A stretch of DNA of 64,000 nt, from contig NZ_CP091056.1 of the NCBI RefSeq assembly GCF_021535045.1, positions 1,240,001 to 1,304,000 of the forward strand. The letters are read 5' to 3'. Of this stretch, positions 20,089 through 32,936 are shown one piece after another (position 1 is the stretch's first letter; each line of letters opens with the position of its first letter). The notes beneath the pieces are model-generated. The model was not told where the DNA came from. It did not search any database and worked only from the letters and a program-made list of their open reading frames with translations. This DNA comes from Ornithinimicrobium sp. INDO-MA30-4 (GTDB lineage Bacteria; Actinomycetota; Actinomycetes; Actinomycetales; Dermatophilaceae). The position numbers and the translations under genes were made by a program.

Positions 20089-20889
20089 CTAGCGCTCATA
20101 GTCCACGACCACAGGAGCGTGATCGCTCCAGCGCCCTCTCTAGCTTGTCGCTCGGCCAATCGTTGCGTCCTTCGCGCGCAACGCAGGCGAAGCCCACTGA
20201 TAGTCGATCCGCCAGCCAGTGTCGTTGTCGAAAGCTTGGCCCCGCCACGACCACCAGGAGTATGGGCCGGGCCGCTCCCCAGCGATGGCTCGGACAGCAT
20301 CCACGTAGCCAAGGTCCGCCCACTGGCTCAAATAGGCCTGCTCTTGCGGCAGATAGCCTGCCTTGCCCACATTGCCCTTGGTGTTATTGAGGTCAAGGTC
20401 GGTGTGGCAAATGTTCAAGTCACCCGTCAGCACCACGTCGACGCCCTGGTCTCGCAACTCTTTGAGACGCTCGGTGATGGCCTGCAAGAACGCATACTTT
20501 TCGCCCTGCTTGCCGGTGCCCGCTTCGCCCGTGTGCACGTATGCGGAGATCACCGTCACCGGTTTGGCCTCACCGACTGCGATGTCGGCTTCGATCCAGC
20601 GTCCTCCGGCGACATCCCCTAAGACCTCAGAGTCACGTTCGGCCAAGATGGGCCACGGCGTGAGGATCGAGACCCCAGCCCGGCCGGCGGCAAGGCCCTC
20701 CTCTGAGGCTCGGCTCCATTCGGCGATCGGCTCGCCATCCATGGCTTTGGTCGCCTGAGCCTCATTCGCCCGGACTTCCTGAAGGGCGATCACATCGGCG
20801 CCACTTTGGGATAGCCAGGTCAGCCCTCCTCGGCGTTGAGCCGCTCGGATTCCGTTGACGTTGGCAGACACGATTCTCACGGGGTGCAT
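20089..20889 (-). CDS. Exodeoxyribonuclease III family endonuclease (in-frame stop before the last motif)
   Basis: Class II AP endonuclease/exonuclease III fold acting on abasic sites in base excision repair. Start ATG 20889 gives VRIVSANVNGIRAA, LQEVRANEAQ with the metal-binding Glu, YVHTGE, LTGDLNICHTDLDL with catalytic Asp and Asn, and WRIDYQWAS. An in-frame TAG at 20142-20140 ends the reading after IGRATS. The same frame then continues RWSDHAPVVVDYER to a stop at 20091-20089; SDH carries the catalytic histidine. With it the length is 266 residues, normal for the family. Two compensating indels around 20130-20145 would explain the stop. It is followed closely by the 2H phosphoesterase gene. 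Confidence 0.88.
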
Positions 20890-20925
20890 CTAAACAGATG
20901 GAGGCGTGCGGCATACAGTCGGGGA

Positions 20926-22432
20926 ATGAGTGAGACCACGACTCCTGACGAAGAATCCACCTCCGCCGCGGCGACTGAGACCGCTGCCATTGAGGCCAAG
21001 GCCGCTGCACCGACCGATGATCTAGTGAGCACCGAGCACACGATCACGCTAGATGGGCAGGAACTGGCGTACACCGCGACCACGGGCCGGATGGTGCTGC
21101 GCGAAGAGGTCTATGAAGATGGCACCTTCGTGGGCCACAAGCCCAAGGCTGAAGTTTTCGTGACCTCTTACGTCGCCACCGGCCTCGACTCTGACGCCAG
21201 CCAGCGCCCTGTCACCTTTGCGTTCAACGGCGGCCCTGGCTCGTCGTCCATGTGGCTGCACCTCGGTGTGCTTGGCCCACGCCGAGTGCTGATGGGTGAC
21301 GTCGATAACCTGATGGCCCCGCCTTACGGTGTGGCCAATAACGCCGAGACGCTGTTGGCCACCTCGGACCTGGTCTTCATTGACCCGGTGTCAACGGGCT
21401 TTTCGCGTGCTGTCGAGGGTGGCAAGCCGAAGGGTTATCACGGCTATAAGGGCGATATCGAGTCGATTGCCGAGGTCATCCGGCTGTGGGTGACCCGCAA
21501 TGAGCGGTGGATGTCGCCGAAGTTCTTGGCCGGCGAGTCCTACGGCACGTTGCGAGCAGCAGCCCTGGCTGAGCATTTGCAGTCTCGCTACAGCCTCTTC
21601 GTCAACGGACTCATGTTGATCTCCGCAGTCCTAGATGGCGCCTCCATCGGGTTGAACGACCCCACCAATGACCGGGCGTTCATTGGCTTCCTGCCCACGT
21701 ATGCAGCGATCGCACATCGCCACGGCAAGCATGAGGGCAGAAGCCTGGAAGAGGTCATCGCTGAGGCTCGTGACTATGTCGAGCGCGACTACCCGTATGC
21801 GCTGAGCCGAGGCCACCGACTGGTCGGCGAGGAGCGGGCCGAACACGTCGCCAAGGTGGCCGGATTGATTGGCCTTGACTCTGCATACGTGGATCGGGCG
21901 GATTTGCGGGTCGAACACCTGCGCTTCTTCGCTGAGTTGTTGCGAGACGAAGGCAAGGTCGTGGGTCGTTTGGACTCGCGTTTCACCGGTCCGGCCCCAG
22001 GGCAATGCCGAAACGATGGCCGCAGACCCCAGCCATGACGCCATCTCGGGCCCTACGCCGCGGCGTTCAACCACATCGTTCGGGCCGAGTTGGACTACCA
22101 CCTGATCTGCCGTACGAGCAGATCTCGCGCCGGGTGCACCCGTGGTCGTATTCAGACTTTGAGGGCCGCAGCGTTGATGTGACGCCCAACTTGGCTCGGG
22201 CGATGCGGGCAAACCCGCATTTGGAGATTCATGTGGCCTACGGCTGGTACGACGGCGCGACCCGTTCTACGCCGCGGAAGAGGTCATGCACCAGTTGGAC
22301 ATCCCGGCGGAGGCTGCTTCTCGGGTCGAGCACCGCTACTACCCGGCCGGTCACATGATGTATGTCCACGAAGAGTCGAGAAAGGCTCAGGCTGCTGACT
22401 TGACGGCATTTGTGGCACGCGTGACGGGCTGA
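20926..22432 (+). CDS. S10 family serine carboxypeptidase-like protein (about four frameshifts)
   Basis: Alpha/beta-hydrolase peptidase of family S10, about 502 residues. The catalytic Ser is in AGESYGT, the Asp in YGWYDGATPF and the His in PAGHMMYVH. FNGGPGSSSMWLHLG forms the oxyanion-side loop typical of the family. The N-terminus (MSETTTPDEESTSAAATETA) is Ala/Thr/Glu-rich without a signal peptide, so a cytoplasmic location is likely. Breaks lie near 22003, 22053, 22100 and 22262, each repaired by one base, mostly in C runs, after which ISGPYAAAFNHIVRAELDY and FYAAEEVMHQLDIP are recovered. It is divergent from the exonuclease III gene and converges on the AlkD-like gene across a hairpin. 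Confidence 0.88.
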
Positions 22433-22458
22433 GGCACTCTCCCCGCCCGCATGTCTCC

Positions 22459-22510
22459 TAGTGGAAGGAAAAGAGCGACATAGCGCCGCTTTCGCTCCTT
22501 TCCTCCACTA
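22459..22510. terminator. Bidirectional hairpin between the S10 peptidase and AlkD-like genes
   Basis: Arms TAGTGGAAGGAAAAGAGCG (22459-22477) and its near-complement (22493-22510) pair over 18 positions with one bulge and one wobble. It follows the peptidase stop by 26 bases and overlaps the end of the AlkD-like reading frame, which suggests that the long reading of that gene is wrong. Confidence 0.65.
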
Positions 22511-23181
22511 GCGCGCTTCGGCTAGCAAAACTCCGCACGATGGGGCGACCGACTCGTCTCGCCGCCGGATCGCTGCCGTTGCTGAGGTCGGTCGCTGGGC
22601 TTACGACATCGTCGCGGAGGTATGGCTGTTTGGTCGCGATCGCTCGCAGTGACATCGTGATCGCCTTGCCGACGAGCGGTCGGGGATCTGCTGCTTGGGC
22701 CCTGGCATGGCCAACGGCCCGATGCAGGTGATGCTCTGGGGCATTGCGGACATGCAACGCCAAGCCCCAAATCAGTGCAAACCCCGCGCGTTTCACAAAA
22801 AGGCGCTCGTCAGTGACCCACTCATCGACTTTCGACCAGGCATCTGACGTCTTGTCGAAGAGCCGGAAGCACACCGTGTCGACGATCGCCCAGTTGTCGA
22901 AGTCTTGGCACCACTGCTGCATCTGTTTGGCATCAACCTGGTGCGGGTCATCGACGAGGGCCGCGATGGTCCGGGCTTCATAGGAGCCTTCAGCCCACAA
23001 CTGTTGAGCTAACTCATGGTCGGTGCCGGCTGCTTTACCTAACTGCAGCAGCCGACGCATCGGGACGCCATAGGAGCTTTCCGCATGGATCCCGTATTGC
23101 TCACTCATCGCCACGACTGCCGCGGGGTCAGCCTCCTCAGCGAGAGTCGCAAGGATCTGCCAGCGTCGCCGGACTGCTCAA
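22508..23181 (-). CDS. DNA alkylation repair (AlkD-like) HEAT-repeat protein (frameshifted at both ends)
   Basis: HEAT-like protein of the AlkC/AlkD DNA glycosylase superfamily, about 225 residues. Helical pairs are visible: YGVPMRRLLQLGKAAGTDHE, LAQQLWAEGSYEARTIAALV, QWCQDFDNWAIVDTVCFRLF, WVTDERLFVKRAGFALIWGL. The N(W)-D pattern around FDNWAIVDTV is typical. The body (MSEQYGIHAES...) lacks its own good start; upstream ILATLAEEADPAAVVA is in frame, and one inserted base near 23156 joins it to TTG 23181, which overlaps the stop of the PPOX gene. At the 3' end one frame runs into the hairpin; a one-base shift gives VLLAEAR and a TAG at 22510-22508, my preferred end. Confidence 0.75.
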
Positions 23182-23606
23182 TGTTGCTGCCACCGCTGCA
23201 CGCCACCTGCCCCATAAGCGATTGCGTGCACGGCGCGGTGCGGTGTGATCGCCAGAAAACCTACATCGGGATTGTTCAGCCCATTCGGGGCAAAATCTTC
23301 GAGGTCGTAACTGAAGACCCCAGTCCACAGTCGCTCTTTGGTGTCCAGGTCGCTGAACATCACGGCCGTCCCCCAAACGAGTAGGCCATCTCCTTCGTCG
23401 TTCGTCTCCCAGTGCATCGCGACTTTGGGGTTGGCCAAGGCGTTTCGCACTTTCACCGACGAATGGGCCGTCATGATCCAGATCGTGTTGCCTTCCCATC
23501 CTGGATGGACTGGCACGACATGGGGCTCAAGATCAGGACTGGTGGTCGCGAGGTAGGTCCGCACAGATAGTGCGCGCGCAAGACCTTCAATATCTCCGGC
23601 GTCCAT
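23178..23606 (-). CDS. Pyridoxamine 5'-phosphate oxidase-like (PPOX class) flavin/F420-binding protein
   Basis: Intact 142-residue split beta-barrel protein. Features of the PPOX superfamily are the N-terminal helix (GDIEGLARALSVRTYLATTS), the strand EPHVVPVHPGWEGNTIWIMT, and SVKVRNALANPKVAMHWE, where basic residues usually contact FMN or F420 phosphate. In actinobacteria many such proteins bind F420 or biliverdin, and the substrate cannot be told from sequence. The C-terminus (HAIAYGAGGVQRWQQH) is present. Its stop overlaps the proposed TTG start of the AlkD-like gene, suggesting a two-gene operon. Upstream lies the icd terminator. Confidence 0.82.
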   Translation of the reverse strand: MDAGDIEGLARALSVRTYLATTSPDLEPHVVPVHPGWEGNTIWIMTAHSSVKVRNALANPKVAMHWETNDEGDGLLVWGTAVMFSDLDTKERLWTGVFSYDLEDFAPNGLNNPDVGFLAITPHRAVHAIAYGAGGVQRWQQH

Positions 23607-23717
23607 GATCGCTCCTGGCTTAGGCGGTGGTCACAAACCCAGCCCAGCCCCATGGGGTGCTGATACCCCTGCTGGCCTGAAAGCCCTGGTGGCCTGACAA
23701 CACTGGGGGCCCGACAA

Positions 23718-23760
23718 CGCAGAACCACCCCGGACATTGCGGGTCCGGGGTGGTTCTGCG
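23718..23760 (-). terminator. Strong hairpin terminator after icd
   Basis: An 18-bp perfect stem (CGCAGAACCACCCCGGAC and complement) with a 7-base loop begins 21 bases after the icd stop on the minus strand. It separates icd from the PPOX gene downstream. Confidence 0.8.
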
Positions 23761-23781
23761 GTCCTACAGACCGGCGTTGCG

Positions 23782-26036
<2,255 letters not shown>

Positions 26037-26128
26037 AGTCGCTGAATCTCCTTGCGTCTTGAGAAGGCATCGGTGCCATCTTTGGATTCAGGCTACCCCG
26101 CCGGGGTGACACTGCCCATGGCGATGTC

Positions 26129-26151
26129 GCCTGACGCTGCTAACGTCAGGC
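26129..26151. promoter_or_regulatory. Inverted repeat between icd and mdh
   Basis: GCCTGACG-N7-CGTCAGGC, a perfect 8+8 palindrome, lies 38 bases upstream of the mdh start and 93 bases from the icd start. It could be an operator shared by the two TCA-cycle genes or a leader hairpin of mdh. Confidence 0.4.
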
Positions 26152-26188
26152 GTAGATCGTTTAATCCTCTTTTAGAAGGGCTAAGACA

Positions 26189-27184
26189 GTGGAGCGCACC
26201 CCCGTCAAGGTTGCAGTCACCGGCGCCGCCGGCCAGATCTGCTACAACCTCCTTTTCCGTATTGCCTCGGGCGAAATGCTGGGCAAGGACACTCCGGTGG
26301 AGTTGCGGTTGCTCGAGATCACCCCCGCGCTGAAGGCGCTTGAAGGTGTCGTCATGGAGTTGGATGACTGCGCCTTCCCGCTGCTGTCCGGCGTGCAGAT
26401 CGGTGACGACGCAAACAAGGTCTTTGACGGCGTCAACATTGCTCTCTTGGTGGGCGCTCGCCCACGCAGCAAGGGCATGGAGCGCGGCGACCTGCTCGAA
26501 GCCAACGGCAACATCTTCACCGGCCAGGGCCAGGCCCTGAACGACCACGCCGCTGACGACGTGCACATCACAGTGACCGGCAACCCAGCCAACACCAACG
26601 CACTGATCGCGATGAACAACGCCCCAGATATTCCCCAGGAGCGTTTCTCGGCGTTGACCCGCCTGGACCACAACCGCGCTATGGCTCAATTGGCGAACAA
26701 GACCGGGCTGACGGTTTCGCAGATCAAGAAGATGACGATCTGGGGCAACCACTCAGCAACTCAGTATCCTGACCTGTTCCACTGTGAGGCAGACGGCAAA
26801 AACGCTGCCGAGTTGGTCGATGACCAAAGCTGGTTGGCCGACACCTTCATCCCCACCGTCGCCAAGCGCGGCGCAGCCATTATCGAGGCCCGTGGCTCGT
26901 CCTCAGCAGCGTCGGCTGCTTCGGCCACCATCGACCACACCCGCGACTGGTTCGGCGGCACCGCCCAGGGCGACTGGACCTCAATGGCCGTCGTCTCAGA
27001 CGGTTCGTATGGCGTGCCCGAGGGTTTGATCTCCTCGTTCCCCGTCAAGACTGAGAACGGGAACTACTCCATCGTTCAGGGGCTAGAGATCGACGAGTTC
27101 TCCCGCAGCAAGATCGATGCTTCGGTTGCCGAGTTGGCTGAAGAGCGCGATGCAGTCACCAACCTCGGGATGATGAGCAACTAG
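26189..27184 (+). CDS. mdh: Malate dehydrogenase
   Basis: Intact 331-residue NAD-dependent malate dehydrogenase. The Rossmann motif [19 protein letters not shown] starts at residue 9 and replaces the classical GxGxxG with the GAAGQI form of this class. Substrate-binding arginines are in [13 protein letters not shown], the catalytic Asp region in RLDHNRA and the active His in [12 protein letters not shown]. The start is GTG 26189, the only reasonable one. It is divergent from icd and overlaps the convergent DUF3017 gene by four bases. Together with icd and sucCD it makes this an incomplete TCA-cycle neighbourhood. Confidence 0.96.
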   Translation: MERTPVKVAVTGAAGQICYNLLFRIASGEMLGKDTPVELRLLEITPALKALEGVVMELDDCAFPLLSGVQIGDDANKVFDGVNIALLVGARPRSKGMERGDLLEANGNIFTGQGQALNDHAADDVHITVTGNPANTNALIAMNNAPDIPQERFSALTRLDHNRAMAQLANKTGLTVSQIKKMTIWGNHSATQYPDLFHCEADGKNAAELVDDQSWLADTFIPTVAKRGAAIIEARGSSSAASAASATIDHTRDWFGGTAQGDWTSMAVVSDGSYGVPEGLISSFPVKTENGNYSIVQGLEIDEFSRSKIDASVAELAEERDAVTNLGMMSN

Positions 27185-27459
27185 CGAATAACCAAACTTG
27201 CGGTCAGGATCGTGGTGGCAGATGCCAGCACCAACAAGATGGTCACATCTGCCACCCGAGACCTGACTCGCAAGCCCCCGGCCCACCGGACCGGGACGAT
27301 GAGACGAACCATGGCCGCCACCATCAATGTGGCGGCCATTGTGTATCCAAATCCACGCAAACCGCCGCTGAGCAACATCCAGCCAGCAACCGCTAGCCCC
27401 AGTGGCAAAAGCCACCAGAGCCCCAACGGCTGGCGCGAGCCAGGATTATTCAGTGCCAC
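27181..27459 (-). CDS. DUF3017 family membrane protein
   Basis: Small actinobacterial integral membrane protein of unknown role. From GTG 27459 it has 92 residues: [20 protein letters not shown], followed by three hydrophobic segments and a central [18 protein letters not shown] basic loop that recurs in DUF3017 proteins. A longer reading from 27489 would overlap folD by 44 bases; the shorter start overlaps it by 14 and seems more likely. It follows folD directly, the usual order in actinobacteria, and ends against mdh. No function is known to me. Confidence 0.75.
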   Translation of the reverse strand: MALNNPGSRQPLGLWWLLPLGLAVAGWMLLSGGLRGFGYTMAATLMVAAMVRLIVPVRWAGGLRVRSRVADVTILLVLASATTILTASLVIR

Positions 27460-28302
27460 GACCGGCCGCTCGCTCAGCCGCCGCCACAACGTTTTCGAGC
27501 AGCATGGCTCGCGTCATCGGACCAACACCACCCGGGTTGGGCGACACCCAGCCCGCGACGTCAGCAACCTCTTTTGCGACGTCCCCCGCGATCTTTCCAT
27601 CTCGGCGCGCAACGCCCACATCAAGCACTGCGGCACCCGGCTTGATCATGTCTGCCGTGACTAGATCCGGCACACCAGCCGCTGACACCACAATGTCGGC
27701 AGTGCGAGTATGGCTGGCCAGGTCTTTGGTGCCTGTGTGGCACAAAGTCACGGTCGCGTTTTCAGAGCGACGAGTCAGGATGAGGCCCAGTGGGCGGCCC
27801 ACCGTGAGACCACGGCCAATCACGACGACCTGCGCCCCGTCGATCTCGACATCGTGGCGCCGCAGCAAGTCAATAACGCCCATCGGCGTGCACGGCAATG
27901 GAGCCTCTTCGCCGAGCACCAGCGACCCGAGGTTCACCGGGTGCAGGCCATCAGCATCTTTGCCTGGGTCGACCTTGGACAGAATGGCGAATTCGTCGAG
28001 ACCCGTGGGCTGCTGCACCAAGAACGCGGTGCAGGCCGGGTCGTTGTTGAGCTCTTCGACGACCTGCTCGACGTCTTCCTGAGTGGACTCGGCCGGAAGA
28101 TCACGACGGATCGAGGCGATTCCAATCTCGGCGCAGTCACGGTGCTTGGCGTTGACATACCAGGTGCTCCCCGGTCGTTGCCAACCAACACCGTGCCTAG
28201 TCCTGGGGTAATGCCCTTTTCTGCCAAGACAGCGACACGCTGCTTGAGGTCGGACTTGATGGTTGCGAGTGCGGACTTGCCGTCGAGAATCCCTGCCGTC
28301 AT
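27446..28302 (-). CDS. folD: Methylenetetrahydrofolate dehydrogenase/cyclohydrolase (one frameshift)
   Basis: Bifunctional one-carbon enzyme interconverting 5,10-methylene-, methenyl- and 10-formyl-tetrahydrofolate, the formyl donor for the purN and purH steps encoded nearby. ATG 28302 gives [30 protein letters not shown] is followed by a break near 28165 (CC should be CCC) that restores [14 protein letters not shown]; the family normally has a Tyr-x3-Lys catalytic pair there. Later motifs are [26 protein letters not shown] and [14 protein letters not shown]. Length is about 285 residues, normal. It leads a folD-DUF3017 unit. Confidence 0.92.
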
Positions 28303-28312
28303 GATTTTCAGT

Positions 28313-29348
28313 CTACTTAGCGCGACGTGCGGCTAGCGCCGCCGCGATGGCTGCCACGACAGTAATCGCGACCCCAATGATCATTTGAGGCCCACCTGGT
28401 CCCGCGTTGCCGGATTCACAAAGTCCAAGACCAACGCCACCAGCATCTGCGAAGTGATGGTGGTGAGGCCAAAGAGTAGGACGCCGCTGTGTTGCACCGC
28501 CCAGGCGGCCAATGCAATAAAGACGACCCCGATCAGGCCGCCCCACCAGGCCCACCAAGGCACTTGACTCCAAGTGTCGGGCCAGCCGGAACGCAGCACC
28601 GGGACAATCCCAATAACGACCAGGGTCGTGCTGCCGGTAACGAAGTTGAACCAGGTGGTGGCTAGTGCCGAGCCGCTGACCTTGTTGACCCGCCCGTTGA
28701 TGGCCTGCTGGACCGCTACGCCCATGCCCACCAGGAAGCCCAACAGAACGGGAAAGAGGGCCGCGCTTGCGCCCGACTCCCCGAGGAGGCCGCAACGGCC
28801 ACGCCAACAACTGCGAGCCCGGCAGCCAACACCCGCAGCACGGACAGCGCCTGGGCGGGAGCCGGGCCTAGACCGTACCGGTCAACAAAGAGCGCACAAA
28901 CGGTCTGCCCGCCGATCGTCGCAATCAAGAAGGCCGCGACACCGATGATCGGGACCGCATACGTCTGGCTGCCGACCAGCAGGCCACCCGCAACGCCACC
29001 CAGCATCTGCCACCACACGAGCTCCCGGGTGCGCAGGGCCGAAACGACACGACCAACACGAACTCGCTGAGCCTTGCTGAACAGCAGCAACGTCAGAACG
29101 ACCAGGCCAGACCCAAAGCTGAACCACGCCGCCGGAAAACTGCCGACGGCTTCGGACAATCGGCCGTTCATCCGCGATTGGATCGCAATCAAGGCACCGC
29201 ACAGGAATGCGGCGGCCAATGCCCACGACTGCAACGCAGAGTTCGAGAGGACAGCGCTCGTGCGGGTGCTACCTGCAGCCGCTGTCGCCCCCGACTCAGT
29301 GGGCAAAGTGTCGTGTCCCAGTGAAGTACATGGTGACGCCGGCTGCAT
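28313..29348 (-). CDS. DMT-superfamily transporter of the DUF606/YdcZ type (frameshifted)
   Basis: About ten hydrophobic segments arranged as two homologous halves. Half 1 has [20 protein letters not shown] and [17 protein letters not shown]; half 2 repeats the pattern as [20 protein letters not shown] and [18 protein letters not shown]. The repeated QxxxNGR and W-F-x-G signatures are those of DUF606 (YdcZ) membrane proteins, whose substrates are mostly unknown. Breaks lie near 28780, between the halves, and near 28390, before the last helix ([16 protein letters not shown]). The start is unclear: the longest reading overlaps purH by 53 bases, and no good ATG lies just before the first helix. 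Confidence 0.78.
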
Positions 29349-30879
29349 TGGCTGCGGCTATGACCTCTTCGTCACGAATCGACCCGCCAGGCGCAACCAC
29401 AGCAGCGACGCCACCATCAAGCAGCACCTGCAGGCCATCAGCGAAGGGGAAGAACGCGTCGGAGGCAGCAACGCTGCCCTGAGCACGATCCCCAGCCCGG
29501 TTCAGAGCCAGGTGACAACTATCGACTCGGTTGACCTGCCCCATACCGATGCCGACGCTCGCACCTTCGGAAGCGAGCAGGATGGCGTTGGACTTCACCG
29601 CACGCACCGAGTTCCAGGCGAAGGCCAAGTCAGCCAAGGTCTGCTCATCAGCCGCAGTGCCGGCTACCAACTGCCACCGAGATACATCGTCGCCACCGCC
29701 CTCAACTTCGGCGTCGATCGCGTCGCGCCGCTGCATCAGTAGTCCACCGGAGATGGGGCGCATTTCGACGCCTGCGCGCGATGGCGACTCAGCCTTGACC
29801 AAGCGCAAGTTTTTCTTGCGCGTCAAGATCTCCAGCGCATCGGCGTCAAAGTCTGGTGCGACAACGACTTCGGTGAAGATGCCAGCAACCGTCTCAGCCA
29901 TTTCGGCAGTGACGGGGCGATTGGTCGCGATGATGCCGCCATAGGCTGAGACTGGGTCGCAGGCATGGGCCTTGCGGTGAGCGTCGGCAATGTCGCTGCC
30001 AACGGCGATGCCACACGGATTGGCGTGCTTGATCACGGCAACCGTGGGCTGGTCTCCGTGGTCGTGCGCTGCACGGCGAGCGGCATCGGTGTCGATCCAG
30101 TTGTTGTAGGACATCTCCTTGCCGTGCAACTGCTCACCCTGAGCCAGGCCAGGCTCGGTCATCACGCTGTTGCGATAGAGCGCGGCGCCCTGGTGTGGGT
30201 TCTCGCCATAACGCAGCACGTTGGCGCGCTCATAGGTGGCTCCAGCCCAGGCGGGGAAGCCGGTGCCTTTGGAGGTGTCTGTTGCAACGCTGCCCATCCA
30301 CGAGGCGACCTGAACGTCATACGTCGCGGTGTGGACGAAGGCTTGCGCGGCCAGAGTGGTCCGCTCCTCATGGGTAAATCCACCCGACTGCACAGCCTCA
30401 ACAACGCTGGAGTATGCGGTGGGGTCGACCACCACTGCCACGCTGGCGTGGTTCTTTGCGCTGGCGCGGACCATAGTGGGGCCGCCGATATCGATCTGCT
30501 CGATGCACTCGGCCGGCGCGGCGCCAGAGGCAACCGTCCCCGCGAAGGGGTAGAGGTTGACGACAACCAAGTCGAAACCTTCGATGCCCAACTCTTGGAG
30601 TTGCGACACGTGCTCAGGGTTGGTGGTGTCAGCCAAAATGCCAGCGTGCACCCGCGGGTGAAGTGTCTTCACGCGACCACCCAGGCACTCGGGAAAGCCA
30701 GTGAGATCCTCGACCGGGGTCACCGGCACACCGGCCGCAGCGATCTGCTTTGCCGTCGAACCGGTCGACACCATCTCGACGCCGTTGGCATGCAGGCCCT
30801 GCGCCAACTCGGCTAGCCCAGCCTTGTCATAGACCGAGACGAGAGCTCGACGGATCGGGCGGCGGAGCGGGGCATTCAC
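29296..30879 (-). CDS. purH: Bifunctional AICAR formyltransferase / IMP cyclohydrolase
   Basis: Intact 527-residue enzyme for the last two steps of IMP synthesis. The N-terminal MGS-like cyclohydrolase domain (residues about 1-200) includes [37 protein letters not shown] and [16 protein letters not shown]. The C-terminal formyltransferase part contains [25 protein letters not shown] with the catalytic Lys-His pair, and [11 protein letters not shown]. It starts inside the purN stop (4-base ATGA overlap at 30876-30879), so the two are translationally coupled. Cytoplasmic. The N10-formyl-THF used here can be supplied by FolD, encoded 1 kb further on. Confidence 0.96.
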   Translation of the reverse strand: MNAPLRRPIRRALVSVYDKAGLAELAQGLHANGVEMVSTGSTAKQIAAAGVPVTPVEDLTGFPECLGGRVKTLHPRVHAGILADTTNPEHVSQLQELGIEGFDLVVVNLYPFAGTVASGAAPAECIEQIDIGGPTMVRASAKNHASVAVVVDPTAYSSVVEAVQSGGFTHEERTTLAAQAFVHTATYDVQVASWMGSVATDTSKGTGFPAWAGATYERANVLRYGENPHQGAALYRNSVMTEPGLAQGEQLHGKEMSYNNWIDTDAARRAAHDHGDQPTVAVIKHANPCGIAVGSDIADAHRKAHACDPVSAYGGIIATNRPVTAEMAETVAGIFTEVVVAPDFDADALEILTRKKNLRLVKAESPSRAGVEMRPISGGLLMQRRDAIDAEVEGGGDDVSRWQLVAGTAADEQTLADLAFAWNSVRAVKSNAILLASEGASVGIGMGQVNRVDSCHLALNRAGDRAQGSVAASDAFFPFADGLQVLLDGGVAAVVAPGGSIRDEEVIAAANAAGVTMYFTGTRHFAH

Positions 30880-31497
30880 AGAAGGGTGACCTTTCGATCG
30901 GAGAGGGTGAAACCAGTGCTGAGCAGTGAAGTCAGGCCGCGCACCAGCATGTCGCGCTCAGCGACTTTGATGCGCTCGTGCAGGGAATCTTCGGTATCGT
31001 CACCGTTGATTGCGACGACGCGTTGGGACACGATCGGCCCGGTGTCGACTCCCTCGTCGACGAAATGCAGGGTTGCCCCAGTCACTTTAGCGCCATAGGC
31101 CATGGCGTCGCGGACCCCGTGGGCTCCTGGAAAGGAGGGCAAGAGGGCCGGGTGAGTGTTGAGGACGGTGAACTCGTTGAGGACTTTGGTGCCGAGAATT
31201 TTCATAAATCCTGCGCTGACGACCCAACGTCGACCGTCGTTGGCCTCCGGCAAGGCACTGATCAAATGGTCCGCGAGCGCGGTGTCCCATTCGCTGCGCT
31301 GCGGATAGTCCTTGACCGCACACAAAGGTGGGGATGCCAGCAGATTCGGCCCGTTCCAGCCCGGCAATCCCGGGGCGATCAGCACCGACAGCGACGATCT
31401 GCCAGGGGGTGGCGTTGCCCTGGCTAGCGTCGATTAGTGCTTGCAAATTGGTGCCACTGCCGGACACGAGGACGACGACGGGCACAGGTGAATCCAC
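30876..31497 (-). CDS. purN: Phosphoribosylglycinamide formyltransferase (one frameshift)
   Basis: Transfers formyl from 10-formyl-THF to GAR in purine synthesis. ATG 31497 gives [20 protein letters not shown], the SGSGTNLQ phosphate loop. The catalytic Asn and His are in [16 protein letters not shown] and the Asp in [10 protein letters not shown], both in the second frame. The break lies near 31320, after GIPTFV and before [13 protein letters not shown]. Length is about 206 residues, normal. It overlaps purH by four bases. Upstream is the PerM-like gene, an order frequent in actinobacteria (sucC-sucD-perM-purN-purH). Confidence 0.93.
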
Positions 31498-31553
31498 CAG
31501 ACCAGCCTAACGCCGACGACGCGCGGTGAACCCCGACTTCCGGCTCATCCTCC

Positions 31554-32884
31554 TTAGGCGGTCGCGTCGCCCCGCTCAGCGGCACTCGACTTCGCCGCGT
31601 CGGAGCGCGCACCGCCAAGGCCACGCCCGGTGAAGTGCATCAGCGTCACCATGATTGCGGCGCCGGCAGCCAACTCACCTAGGAGTGCAGCGGTGGTCTG
31701 TAGCGGTAATACACCGATGGTTCTCAATAAGCCTGGTTGCATGCCACCGCTAGCCATCCAGGTGAGCACCAGCACGGCGACACTCACCCACAAGCACGCC
31801 GAGAGCGACACTTGGGCTTTGGTCCACCAGGACGCCAGTCGAGGAGCCAGTCGGGCGCTGCGCCAACCCAGCCAAGCCCCGGCCAGGATGGGCACGATGA
31901 CAACAGCCCACAGTCCGCCGGGGAGAGGCCCAGGCTCAGGCAAGGCCGCCAAAATCGGCACGAGTGGCAGATCGCCGGCTGTGGTCTCGGTCCAGCCGAC
32001 ATGCACGGTCCCGATAAACAACCCAGATCCGACCAGCCAACCCAAAGCCCAAAGCATCACATTGGGCAGCAACAAGAGTTGGGCACCAACGAGCACAATC
32101 ATCCCGATGATGCCGGTGTCGAGGGCACCTGACAACAGACTCACTCGGTCAAAGCGGATAGCCACGAGAAAGATCAACACCAAAAGCGAAGCAGCGCCAA
32201 GACCGGCCAGCGCCTCTCCCGCAGGTGCCAGTCCGCGTCGGGCGAGGACCGGGATGCGCAACGTCAACCAGTTCAGGGCCTTGTCGATCATCGGGTAGCG
32301 ATGCTCGCGGTTTTCGCGAATCAGCGCGAGCACGACACCGACAGCGGGGATCAAGATAAGACCGGGCACCAGCGACAGTTTGCCCACCGGGGCTTGACCC
32401 AACCCGGCTAAGACAGCCAGAAGCCAACCCATCATGGCGTAGGCAAGCACAAAGGCAACCAGTTCAACGGCGCGCAGGGCTTCCAGCGCCGCCCGGTAGC
32501 CACCAATGCGACGCGGGGCTTCTTCAGAGTCCGTGTCCGCGAGAACCTGACGCACGGCATACCGGCAGAGCAGTATAGGCACGGCAGTGAGGAACAGGGT
32601 GCGAGGTATAGCGACACCTCAGGTGCATGGACGACACCACGGTGAGCCAGCGCCCACCCGTCGATGGAGATGCCGAGGGTCTGCCACAGCGACACGGTGC
32701 TGCGCGAGTCAGCGACCCAGGCCACGGTGATTGGCACCGCGACCGCGAGCCACCCGATCAGACAGGCCAGGGCACCAGCGAGCAGGGCCATCCAGCCGCT
32801 GCGAATGCGGTCTGGCAGAGTCCTGGAACTCGAGGAGTCCATCCGGCTCCGTTCACGGTGAGAAACATTACGAGTCACGGTCAT
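31554..32884 (-). CDS. PerM/DUF6350-like polytopic membrane protein (one frameshift)
   Basis: Hydrophobic protein of about 443 residues with roughly ten transmembrane segments. From ATG 32884 it reads MTVTRNVSHRERSRMDSSSS, then a first helix LAGALACLIGWLAVAVPITV and the short WALAHRGVV segment common to the family between helices. The frame breaks near 32600 and resumes at PILLCRYAVRQVLADTD. The C-terminal tail is charged and low-complexity. In mycobacteria the corresponding gene perM has been linked to cell division and acid or magnesium stress; this is family knowledge, not visible here. Placement between sucD and purN is the strongest support for the assignment. Confidence 0.75.
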
Positions 32885-32936
32885 AGCCGAACTATCGTCG
32901 CCGGGAAGTGCGGCCAGCCGCGGGAGGCGCACCGCC

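Noticed and set aside
27459-27489. Longer start for the DUF3017 protein at 27489
   Set aside because: It would overlap folD by 44 bases and add residues that only mirror the folD C-terminus; GTG 27459 is more credible.
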